Shown in pieces: positions 1 to 6,089 of a stretch of 6,145 nt of DNA; within the stretch, counting starts at the first letter, position 1, and every line of letters begins with the position of its first letter. The notes below the pieces were generated by a model, which saw only the letters and a list, made by a program, of their open reading frames with translations, was not told the DNA's origin and did not search any database. The stretch lies in the NCBI GenBank assembly GCA_030605285.1, contig JAUWIQ010000130.1:1-6145 (forward strand), read 5' to 3'. This stretch comes from Planctomycetota bacterium. Its GTDB lineage: Bacteria > Planctomycetota > Planctomycetia > Pirellulales > UBA7805. A program made the position numbers and the translations under genes.

Positions 1-952
1 ACTCCGGTGGGGTCCGGTACTCGATCTCCCACGGAAACTACCTGCCCGGGATTCGTCCCCCAAGTAACTTGCGGCGGGATATCGACCGCAGCATACTGCT
101 CAATCTGGTCATACACAGCCCCTGGATCGCTTGGCAACTTCTGCCAGCGCGCGATCGCTGCCGAAAAATCTTTGGGGGCAAATTCTCTTCCTCGTAGATA
201 TTCGTAGGTCGTCTCATCCGGGGCAATCAAGCCCGCGCGAGCCCCCGCTTCAATTGCCATATTGCAGACGGTCATCCGTTGTTCCATCGACAAATCGCGG
301 ATCGCGCTACCTGTAAACTCCAGGATGTAGCCCGTGCCGCCCGCGGTCGTCAATTGCCCGATAATGTAGAGCACGAGATCTTTGGCGGTGACCCCACTTT
401 CCAAGACACCTTCCACACCTATCTGACATGTTTTTGGTTTGAACCCTCGCAGCGTCTGGGTCGCCAGGACATGTTCCACCTCGCTGGTGCCAATCCCAAA
501 GGCGAGTGCGCCAAAAGCTCCATGGGTTGAGGTGTGGCTGTCGCCGCAAACGATTGTCATTCCCGGTTGCGTCAGTCCAAGTTCAGGACCGATAATGTGC
601 ACAATACCCTGCTCGGGATCCTGTAGATCGTACATGCGAATCCGAATTCCTGACAGTTTTTTCGCAGGGTATCGACCTGGGTTCGAGAGATTTCATCTGC
701 AATCGGGAGTAATCGGTCCGAGGTTGGCACATTGTGGTCTGGAGTCGCCACAGTCAACTCTGGCCTCCGCACCCTGCGACCCTCGAGCCGGAGTTGCTCA
801 AAGGCCTGCGGACTGGTCACCTCATGCACCAGCTGCAAGTCGATATAGAGCAGAGTCTGCTGCCCCGCCTCATCATGCACGACATGATCGTCCCAGATTT
901 TTTCAAAAAGGGTCCTGGAGACAGATATCGTGGAATCTTCAGAAGAGGGCAT
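1..952 (-). CDS. leuC: 3-isopropylmalate dehydratase large subunit, partial and frameshifted
   Basis: LeuC pairs with LeuD to isomerise 2-isopropylmalate to 3-isopropylmalate in cytoplasmic leucine synthesis. The ATG at 952 gives an N-terminus with [31 protein letters not shown] and DHNVPT, all typical of LeuC. After codon 103 (…KNCQEFG) the reading frame shifts at 641/642. In the next frame it continues with [88 protein letters not shown] and [18 protein letters not shown] up to the window edge. I read this second part codon by codon and it has no stop. One added base restores about 317 residues; the family is usually about 465. The three cysteines that hold the [4Fe-4S] cluster lie in the missing C-terminal part. 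As written, translation would stop at 572 after 126 residues. It is either a sequencing error or a recent pseudogene. The start has no clear Shine-Dalgarno sequence. Family identity is very secure. Confidence 0.93.
641..642 (-). other. leuC: Single-base deletion (frameshift) in leuC
   Basis: On the minus strand the sequence reads GAATTCGGATTCGCATG. LeuC homology requires E-F-G-x-R-M-Y-D-L here, so one base is missing after the GG. If the missing base is A, the sequence becomes GGAATTC GGAATTC, a perfect 7-base tandem repeat coding E-F-G-I-R. The simplest reading is loss of one A in the second copy. Both flanks are strongly conserved LeuC, so the site is placed to within a few bases. Confidence 0.85.
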
Positions 953-1070
953 CAGTGTTCGGAAATCAAATACGGGAAGCGATGAATGCAGACATGTAAA
1001 AACGATGGAAGAGAAGGTTCAGGCTGCAGCATCCGCGGGCACAAACAAGCGATACTACGAGAAACGAAAT

Positions 1071-1099
1071 AGTATACCCGCAACCAACCCAATTTTGAA
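1071..1099 (-). promoter_or_regulatory. Candidate sigma70-like promoter for leuC
   Basis: On the minus strand a -35 box TTCAAA (1099-1094, 4 of 6 matches to TTGACA) is separated by 17 bases from a -10 box TATACT (1076-1071, 5 of 6 matches to TATAAT). It would start a leader of about 110 bases ahead of the leuC ATG at 952. It lies just downstream of the methyltransferase-like gene that ends at 1148, which suggests leuC has its own promoter. This is seen by eye only. Confidence 0.45.
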
Positions 1100-1107
1100 G
1101 TTGGCTG
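1081..1107. repeat. Imperfect inverted repeat over the leuC -35 region
   Basis: CAACCAAC (1081-1088) faces GTTGGCTG (1100-1107) with an 11-base spacer, and 7 of 8 positions are complementary. It covers the candidate -35 box. It could be an operator for leucine-responsive control, or a weak hairpin ending transcription of the upstream gene that stops at 1148. No T-run follows on either strand, so a classic intrinsic terminator is unlikely. Confidence 0.3.
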
Positions 1108-1147
1108 GCCGTTCCAGATCAGGCACGGCTCAATTTTCCGTCCCAAC

Positions 1148-1708
1148 TCAGGCCACGTGCTGCCCCACAGAGGACTGGGCCCTCTGGTGAATCTCCTGAT
1201 GAGAAATCGATCGATATGCGGGCGACGGGTCATCGTCCTCAACGGACTCCTCCTGGAAGATTTCCGTCCCCTGGTGCAAAATGCGAGGAAGATAGAACCA
1301 AACCCTCGAAAATCGATCCGATGTTTGGGACCTGTGTATAATCACGAGATCCGTATCCAAAAGCGCATTGGCCGTACGTGTGAGACCTTCATCGGCATCA
1401 CCTGGTACTAGTTTTATTTTCGCACCGCTGCGAGACAGGCACTGGTGGGCCTGTTTAAGATGGAGCGGTTCCAGATCGGCACCACGGGCGTCAAACAGAT
1501 CGATTCCGGTATACGTTATCCGGGTGGGGTCCGCCTGGATTTGCCCGGCCATGGTAATCAGCCGTAAGGCCTTATCGAGATCGCCAATTCCAAGTTCTAA
1601 TATCGAGGTTACCCGCTGCCGTCTGACAGCCCGATAGAGCACCCGGTCCGACTTCGGCTGAGAAAAATAGACGCGGTGAAAAACTTTGAATTGACTCAGA
1701 ATGGACAA
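1148..1708 (-). CDS. Small SAM-methyltransferase-like protein of unknown role
   Basis: The 186-residue product resembles the nucleotide-binding half of a class I SAM-dependent methyltransferase. Residues 33-50 (VTSILELGIGDLDKALRL) fit the beta1-loop-alpha motif I, but the usual GxGxG is degenerate (GIGDLD). Residues 67-74 (YTGIDLFD) fit the acidic end of beta2, 99-104 (KLVPGD) fit beta3, and 117-124 (LDTDLVII) fit beta4. The tail from about residue 153 is acidic and then polar, with no recognisable domain. The start is a TTG at 1708, chosen because it has a good GAGAGG ribosome site nine bases upstream and because S-Q-F-K…VYF…LYRAVRR follows directly. I recall similar hypothetical proteins in planctomycetes but cannot name a substrate. 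It lies upstream of leuC on the same strand, 195 bases apart, and diverges from the next methyltransferase gene. It could have lost catalysis and serve only for binding. Confidence 0.75.
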   Translation of the reverse strand: MSILSQFKVFHRVYFSQPKSDRVLYRAVRRQRVTSILELGIGDLDKALRLITMAGQIQADPTRITYTGIDLFDARGADLEPLHLKQAHQCLSRSGAKIKLVPGDADEGLTRTANALLDTDLVIIHRSQTSDRFSRVWFYLPRILHQGTEIFQEESVEDDDPSPAYRSISHQEIHQRAQSSVGQHVA

Positions 1709-1717
1709 GGTGACTTT

Positions 1718-1723
1718 CCTCTC
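1718..1723 (-). promoter_or_regulatory. Ribosome binding site supporting the TTG start at 1708
   Basis: The minus strand reads GAGAGG at 1723-1718, nine bases before the TTG codon at 1708-1706. No ATG or GTG offers a better start in this frame. The site decides the start of the 186-residue gene. Confidence 0.6.
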
Positions 1724-1759
1724 GCTGCGTGTTGAATATTTATTACCTGGGGACCCTCA

Positions 1760-1789
1760 TTGAATTTCGTCCAAAACCCCTGCCAGAAT
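1760..1789 (+). promoter_or_regulatory. Weak candidate promoter for the PhcB-like gene
   Basis: TTGAAT (1760-1765) and CAGAAT (1784-1789) are 18 bases apart; each matches the sigma70 consensus at 4 of 6 positions. They lie in the 147-base region between two divergent genes, the only non-coding space upstream of the gene at 1856. The match is poor and could be chance. Confidence 0.22.
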
Positions 1790-1836
1790 GCAGTCCAAAT
1801 CGTTCCGGCACGCCCAGCAACGACAGAAACAGCATA

Positions 1837-1847
1837 GGAAAGGAGGT
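1837..1847 (+). promoter_or_regulatory. Strong Shine-Dalgarno site for the gene at 1856
   Basis: GGAAAGGAGGT contains AAGGAGGT, a full match to the anti-Shine-Dalgarno sequence. The AGGAGG core (1841-1846) ends nine bases before the ATG at 1856. This fixes the start and predicts efficient translation. The other starts in this window have weaker sites or none. Confidence 0.85.
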
Positions 1848-1855
1848 CTCGATCG

Positions 1856-2884
1856 ATGTCCTTGCTTCCAGTTTGGCATCCTGATCAAAATTGCTGTACC
1901 GCGGCAGAAATCGAGCGAATCACCGCCAGGGCGGCGGAACAACTCGCCTCGGCCCTGCAATCGGCACAGGTTGCCAGCCACGACTGGGCAGATGAGTCGC
2001 TCGCCGGCACGCTCGTCGAAGCCGCCGTTTCGAATTGCCTTTCCCAACTCGCCTCAACAGGCTGCTGGGGATCGTCCAATCAGCTACCGAGTACGATACT
2101 CTGGAAAATGGCTGGCAATTGGCTCCAGACTGGATGGCTGCAGACCCGCGCCAGAGAAAAACCATTAGGCTATGCTGGCGATTACAAATTACTCGAAGCA
2201 ATCATTAACGAAACGTGCAGCAGCGATCCACTTGGTCGTATTTTCGATCGATTCTTTCTACATCAGGCGGCGCCCACTGCCGTGCGGAACCGGACCGAGT
2301 TGGTGGCTTCCATGCTGGTCGCCGACTGTTTACGAAAGGGGGCATCGCAATATCCGATTGTCAGCATTGGCTGTGGTCCCGGCCTGGACATTCGCCGCGG
2401 AATTGAAATCCTGCCCAAGAAAGCCCGGGGCACACTCGATGTGACATTACTGGATCTCGACCAACAGAGTCTGAACTACGCGGAACATTCCGTCACGGAG
2501 GTAATGAACCCAAAACAGGTCCACACATATCGGGAAAATCTCTCGCGTTTGGCAGAAAAGCCCACATCCGCCGAACGGATCGGCAACCCCCAACTCCTCC
2601 TTTGTATTGGGTTTTTTGACTATCTTGAAAATGACGTGGCGACCGATCTCTTGCGTTTGCTTTGGGATCAACTTGGACCGGAAGGCTATTTGCTGGTTGG
2701 TAATTTCATACCGGGTCACCCAACGCGCACCTACATGGAGTGGATTGGCAACTGGTATCTGACCTATCGGACACCAGCGGAGATGAGAGATCTGGCCCTG
2801 AATGCCGGAATTCCTTCAAACTGCCAGCGCCTCGGTTCGGAGGCGACTGGCAGCAATTTGTTTCTCCAGGTACGCAAACCCTGA
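1856..2884 (+). CDS. Class I SAM-dependent methyltransferase, PhcB-like
   Basis: This 342-residue cytoplasmic protein is a probable SAM-dependent methyltransferase. Residues 1-100 are a helical N-terminal region without a known signature. The block LGYAGDYKLLEAI (104-116) and AVRNRTELV (142-150) is a hallmark, as I recall, of the family that includes PhcB, which makes the quorum signal 3-hydroxypalmitate methyl ester in Ralstonia. The Rossmann core follows: motif I VSIGCGPGLDIRRG (169-182), the acidic motif II TLLDLDQQSL (197-206), motif IV LLLCIGFFDYLEND (247-260), and WDQLGPEGYLLVGNF (270-284). The C-terminal YMEW…WYLTYRTPAEMRDLA (293-314) is also family-typical. The length is complete and there is no signal peptide or membrane segment. 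It is transcribed away from the small methyltransferase-like gene and lies 129 bases before wbpA on the same strand. The methyl acceptor cannot be read from the sequence; a fatty acid or other small molecule is possible. Methyltransferase class is secure, the PhcB link moderate. Confidence 0.85.
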   Translation: MSLLPVWHPDQNCCTAAEIERITARAAEQLASALQSAQVASHDWADESLAGTLVEAAVSNCLSQLASTGCWGSSNQLPSTILWKMAGNWLQTGWLQTRAREKPLGYAGDYKLLEAIINETCSSDPLGRIFDRFFLHQAAPTAVRNRTELVASMLVADCLRKGASQYPIVSIGCGPGLDIRRGIEILPKKARGTLDVTLLDLDQQSLNYAEHSVTEVMNPKQVHTYRENLSRLAEKPTSAERIGNPQLLLCIGFFDYLENDVATDLLRLLWDQLGPEGYLLVGNFIPGHPTRTYMEWIGNWYLTYRTPAEMRDLALNAGIPSNCQRLGSEATGSNLFLQVRKP

Positions 2885-2948
2885 CATTCTTCTCGTCTCC
2901 CGTACAATGCCTGGATGCAGACGGGCGGACAAGACCGACTAGACACAC

Positions 2949-2977
2949 TTGGCCCGGTATCCTAAAAATCCTTTATT
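2949..2977 (+). promoter_or_regulatory. Weak candidate promoter for wbpA
   Basis: TTGGCC (2949-2954) and TTTATT (2972-2977) are 17 bases apart, each with 4 of 6 sigma70 matches, in the AT-richer end of the 129-base gap before wbpA. The predicted leader would be about 30 bases. No terminator with a T-run is visible after the upstream stop at 2884, so read-through from the methyltransferase gene is also possible. Confidence 0.28.
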
Positions 2978-3013
2978 CTATTTCTATGCAATTCAATCGC
3001 CTGGTATTTCAAC

Positions 3014-4342
3014 ATGCAAGATCATTATACTTCTCTCACGAGTGCCATCGAAGATGGTTCGATGCGCATTGGCATCATTGGCCTCGGTTATGTTGGCCTC
3101 CCACTGATCGACGCCTTTGCGATAGCGGGTTTTCGGACCTTAGGCTTTGATGTCGATCAGAAAAAAATTGATCTCCTTCTGGCCGGAGAAAGTTATATCG
3201 GGCATATTGCGTCCTCGCGGATTGACGAACTGGTCAACGAACATTTCCTCGTGCCCACTGCGGACATGACGCGATTGTCAGAAGCCGATGTCTTGTTGAT
3301 CTGCGTTCCCACGCCACTCACCGAAAGTCGAGACCCCGATCTCAGTTACGTTGAAGCCACGGCAAGGGTTATCGCGGAAAATCTTCGGCCTGGGCAATTG
3401 GTTGTTCTGGAAAGCACCACCTACCCTGGAACCACACGAAGCGTTTTGCTCCCGATTCTTGAACAGAGCGGGCTTCGCGTAGGCGAAGATTTTTTCCTCG
3501 CCTACAGTCCTGAGCGGGAGGATCCCGGGAATCCAGACTTTTCTGCGAAGGGCATTCCTAAGGTCGTCGGCGGAATCGATCAAGCCAGCCAACAACTGGC
3601 CCAAGCGGTTTATGGCAAGGCAGTGGTGTCGGTGGTGCCCGTATCAAGTCCTGAGGTAGCAGAAGCCTGCAAAATCGTAGAAAACACCTATCGATCCGTA
3701 AATATTGCCATGGTCAACGAGTTGAAAACCCTCTTCGACCGACTCGGGATCGACATCTGGGAAGTGATCGATGCGGCAAAAACAAAGCCCTTCGGATATC
3801 AAGCATTTTATCCGGGGCCGGGACTGGGAGGCCACTGTATCCCCATCGACCCCTTCTATCTAAGTTGGGTAGCGCGTAAACATGGCATGTCCACGCGGTT
3901 TATCGAGTTGGCGGGTGAAGTCAATCACAGTATGCCCCGTTACGTGATCGCCGGTGTCGTCCATGTGTTGAACGAGCAACAGAAGCCACTTCGTGGCAGC
4001 CGCGTCTCTCTGCTGGGAGTTGCCTATAAAAAGGATGTTGACGACCCCAGAGAAAGTCCCTCATTCGAACTGATGAAACTTCTCGCGGCAGGCGGAGCAA
4101 TCATTAGTTACAACGATCCACATATCCCCCAACTACCACAGATGCGGCACCATGACGTCCCGAATCTGGAAAGCCAACCCCTGACAGCAGAATACCTCGC
4201 GGAGCAAGACTGTGTCTTGATCGCAACGGATCATTCCGCCTACGATTATGACTTCATTGTCCAACACGCACCGCTGGTTGTCGACACACGAAATGCCTGT
4301 GCTGGCGTACAGGTCGGTCGCGAAAAGATCTACAAATGCTAA
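3014..4342 (+). CDS. wbpA: UDP-N-acetyl-D-glucosamine 6-dehydrogenase (WbpA type)
   Basis: This enzyme oxidises the C6 alcohol of a UDP-sugar, most likely UDP-GlcNAc, to the uronic acid with two NAD+, supplying precursors for surface polysaccharide. The 442 residues are full length. The NAD-binding loop is IIGLGYVGLPL (21-31) with the acidic FDVD (45-48). ICVPTPL (96-102) and ESTTYPGTT (133-141) follow. The central helix carries EACKIVENTYRSVNIAMVNE (217-236) with the family lysine K220, and GPGLGGHCIPIDPFYLSW (268-285) holds the catalytic Cys275. The C-terminal domain shows GVAYKKDVDDPRESPS (335-350). The GGHCIPIDPFYLSW and YKKDVDDPRESPS wording is closer to WbpA than to the UDP-glucose dehydrogenase Ugd. 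The start at 3014 is preferred over the in-frame ATG at 3062 because WbpA proteins carry a short N-terminal segment before the glycine loop. It lacks a clear Shine-Dalgarno sequence. No other polysaccharide gene is in view, so the exact substrate is inferred. Confidence 0.92.
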   Translation: MQDHYTSLTSAIEDGSMRIGIIGLGYVGLPLIDAFAIAGFRTLGFDVDQKKIDLLLAGESYIGHIASSRIDELVNEHFLVPTADMTRLSEADVLLICVPTPLTESRDPDLSYVEATARVIAENLRPGQLVVLESTTYPGTTRSVLLPILEQSGLRVGEDFFLAYSPEREDPGNPDFSAKGIPKVVGGIDQASQQLAQAVYGKAVVSVVPVSSPEVAEACKIVENTYRSVNIAMVNELKTLFDRLGIDIWEVIDAAKTKPFGYQAFYPGPGLGGHCIPIDPFYLSWVARKHGMSTRFIELAGEVNHSMPRYVIAGVVHVLNEQQKPLRGSRVSLLGVAYKKDVDDPRESPSFELMKLLAAGGAIISYNDPHIPQLPQMRHHDVPNLESQPLTAEYLAEQDCVLIATDHSAYDYDFIVQHAPLVVDTRNACAGVQVGREKIYKC

Positions 4343-4357
4343 GCGACGCAAGCGAAC

Positions 4358-5851
4358 TCAGCCTGAGAGGACCTCGGTCTGCCGACGCGCGGCGGTCTTT
4401 TGATAAAGCTCACTATACTTGGCCGCGCTCTGGCCCCAAGACCAATCCTGTTGCATGCCCGTGGTGACAATCTGAGACCACAGATCCCGCCGATCGATAA
4501 AACAATCTTGGGCACGACGTAATGCCCGCGCCAAGCCAGCGGCGGTGTGCGACTCGAAGCAAAAACCGGTTGCCGTACCCTGAGCGAGAGTTTCCTCATT
4601 CGTATCGACTACGGTATCGGCTAATCCCCCTGTTTTGTGAACGACCGGGACCGTTCCATATTTGAGGCTGTAGAGCTGATTCAAACCACACGGCTCATAC
4701 TCGCTGGGCATCAGAAACATGTCCGCACCTGCTTCGATGCGGTGCGCAAGTGATTCTGAGAAATCGATAATCACGCCGACATGATCTGGGTTCTCCGCCG
4801 CAATTTCACGTAACTGGTTCTCGAGATTTTTATCTCCGGTACCGAGAAATACCCATTGCTGATCGCCCGCTGCAACCCACTCCCGAATCACGGAAATCAC
4901 CAGATCCAGGCCTTTCTGGCCCGCTAAACGGCCAACAAAACCGATCAAGGGACAATGTTCAGCGACTGCCAGACCGAATTCCCGTTGCAGTGCCCGTTTA
5001 CAGATCTTCTTACCCTCGACGAAATTCGCAATCGTATAGTTAGTGGCCAGATGTTTATCGGTTGCTGGGTTCCACTTTTCGTAGTCCACTCCATTGATAA
5101 TTCCTGAAAGCACGTTCTTGCGCTCGGCCAACACCTCTTGCAATCCGCAGCCCCATGGCGAAGTCTGAATTTCCTCTGCGTAGCGGGGGCTCACGGTATT
5201 GATGGCATCCACAAAGACCAAACCGGTTTTCAGAAAGTTCAAATCGCCGTGAAATTCCATCTGATGCCAGTTGAAATACTTCCAGTCCAGCCCCGTCAGC
5301 AGCATATCCCAATGCCAAAACGTACCCTGATATGCCACGTTGTGTACGGTCAGCAAGGAGGCAATTCTGGCGAATTGCGGCAGAGCGGCCCCTTCGATTT
5401 TCAAATAAGCAGGAATCAGACCAGTCGTCCAGTCGTGAACATGCAACAGATCTACGTCCCATTGCAAACGCTGGATCACCTCCAGAACCGCGCGGGAGAA
5501 AAAAACAAAGCGTGCGCAATTATCTTCGTAATCAACTCCTCCGTATCCGTAGATACCGTCGCGATCGTAGTAGCCGTCCTGGCGAACAAAATAGATGGGC
5601 ACCTTACTTCCCGGTAACTGACCGACAAGTAGACCACCCTGGATGGTCTTGCCACCCACCGGCACCTCGAAGGTGAGTTCCATCGACTCTAGCGGCACAC
5701 CACAATTCGCAACGCCGCGATAGGCCGGCATAATGACGGTGACCTGATGGCCTAAGGCGGCCAACTCAACGGGCAACGTGCCGCAAACATCCGCCAGACC
5801 GCCTGTCTTGGCAAATGGAACCACTTCGCTCGTGGCAAAAAGAATATTCAC
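4358..5851 (-). CDS. glgA: Glycogen synthase (ADP-glucose, GT5 family)
   Basis: GlgA transfers glucose from ADP-glucose to the growing alpha-1,4-glucan in the cytoplasm. The GTG at 5851 gives a 497-residue protein beginning NILFATSEVVPFAKTGGLAD, which places the substrate-binding lysine at position 15 as in E. coli GlgA. Further motifs are HVHDWTTGLIPAYL (137-150), LTVHNVAYQGTFWHWD (167-182), NTVSPRYAEEIQT (218-230), IINGVDYEKWNPATD (251-265), FVGRLAGQKGLDL (305-317, Arg308 and Lys313) and EYEPCGLNQLYSLKYGTVPV (384-403, Glu386), then KTGGLADTV (406-414). The frame stays open upstream to an ATG at 5938. That would add 29 residues, rich in cysteine and hydrophobic, that are foreign to the family, so I reject it as the start. 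The GTG has only a weak GGGG-type ribosome site. The gene converges on wbpA with 15 bases between stops. The wording of residues 176-240 strongly recalls planctomycetal GlgA. Confidence 0.95.
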   Translation of the reverse strand: MNILFATSEVVPFAKTGGLADVCGTLPVELAALGHQVTVIMPAYRGVANCGVPLESMELTFEVPVGGKTIQGGLLVGQLPGSKVPIYFVRQDGYYDRDGIYGYGGVDYEDNCARFVFFSRAVLEVIQRLQWDVDLLHVHDWTTGLIPAYLKIEGAALPQFARIASLLTVHNVAYQGTFWHWDMLLTGLDWKYFNWHQMEFHGDLNFLKTGLVFVDAINTVSPRYAEEIQTSPWGCGLQEVLAERKNVLSGIINGVDYEKWNPATDKHLATNYTIANFVEGKKICKRALQREFGLAVAEHCPLIGFVGRLAGQKGLDLVISVIREWVAAGDQQWVFLGTGDKNLENQLREIAAENPDHVGVIIDFSESLAHRIEAGADMFLMPSEYEPCGLNQLYSLKYGTVPVVHKTGGLADTVVDTNEETLAQGTATGFCFESHTAAGLARALRRAQDCFIDRRDLWSQIVTTGMQQDWSWGQSAAKYSELYQKTAARRQTEVLSG

Positions 5852-5986
5852 AACAAGGCACCCCAGAGAAAGGGCTGCGCAACAGCAGCAGGCATATCGT
5901 GTCGTTCTAACAAAAATCCCACCCCAGGGAAACTTCAAACGGGTACGGGGGAAATATTCTTAAACCACCGGCACAACCTGATTTTA

Positions 5987-6054
5987 TCGAGAGGCAAGAC
6001 ACCTTTTCCCGGCAATGGAGTGGTGAAACCCCTCTCGAACAGGACAAGGAGAGG
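5987..6054 (-). repeat. Mutually exclusive inverted repeats in the glgA leader
   Basis: TCGAGAGG (5987-5994) and CCTCTCGA (6031-6038) are perfect 8-base complements with a 36-base spacer. The middle element's CCTCTC (6031-6036) is also complementary to GAGAGG at 6049-6054, with a 12-base loop. In the minus-strand transcript the central element can therefore pair with only one partner at a time. The last element also shares two bases with the arm of the strong hairpin at 6053-6075. This arrangement resembles an attenuator but lacks a U-run. Confidence 0.35.
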
Positions 6055-6075
6055 ATGCTTCGCTGCGAAGCATCC
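6053..6075 (-). terminator. Strong perfect hairpin between the upstream gene and glgA
   Basis: GGATGCTTCG (6053-6062) and CGAAGCATCC (6066-6075) form a perfect 10-base stem with a 3-base loop. Some further pairing is possible outward (GAG with CTTC, including wobble). It starts 14 bases downstream of a stop codon at 6090 on the minus strand, where a terminator would be expected. No T-run follows on either strand, so it may instead be an RNA 3'-end stabiliser, a Rho-dependent end, or a copy of a dispersed REP-like repeat. The hairpin itself is certain, its role is not. Confidence 0.5.
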
Positions 6076-6089
6076 CTTCTCGAAAATTG

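Noticed and set aside
439..999. A long open frame on the plus strand (186 codons)
   Set aside because: It lies antisense to leuC, whose conserved protein sequence explains the region. The translation has no recognisable domain.
952..1242. A 96-codon open frame on the minus strand across the end of the small methyltransferase-like gene and the leuC leader
   Set aside because: Its first third overlaps the real gene in another frame, it has no ribosome site and no family signature. Only its last 26 codons were kept as a low-interest leader idea.
1788..2168. A 126-codon plus-strand open frame overlapping the PhcB-like gene
   Set aside because: It is rich in R, P, S and Q and covers the same bases as a gene with a perfect Shine-Dalgarno site and clear motifs.
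4357..4367. CTCAGCCTGAG palindrome at the end of glgA
   Set aside because: The stem is five bases around a one-base centre, so it cannot form a useful hairpin, and no T-run follows.
5055..5519. A 154-codon minus-strand frame and a 159-codon plus-strand frame (5138-5617) within glgA
   Set aside because: Both are shadows of glgA, which has intact motifs through this whole stretch.
5852..5938. A lipoprotein-like or signal-peptide-like N-terminus on GlgA
   Set aside because: Glycogen synthase is cytoplasmic, and starting at the GTG at 5851 places Lys15 exactly as in known GlgA.
5940..6089. A sigma70 promoter for glgA around TTGCCG, TTGCCT and TAAAAT boxes
   Set aside because: No pair of boxes had both reasonable matches and a spacer of 15-19 bases.
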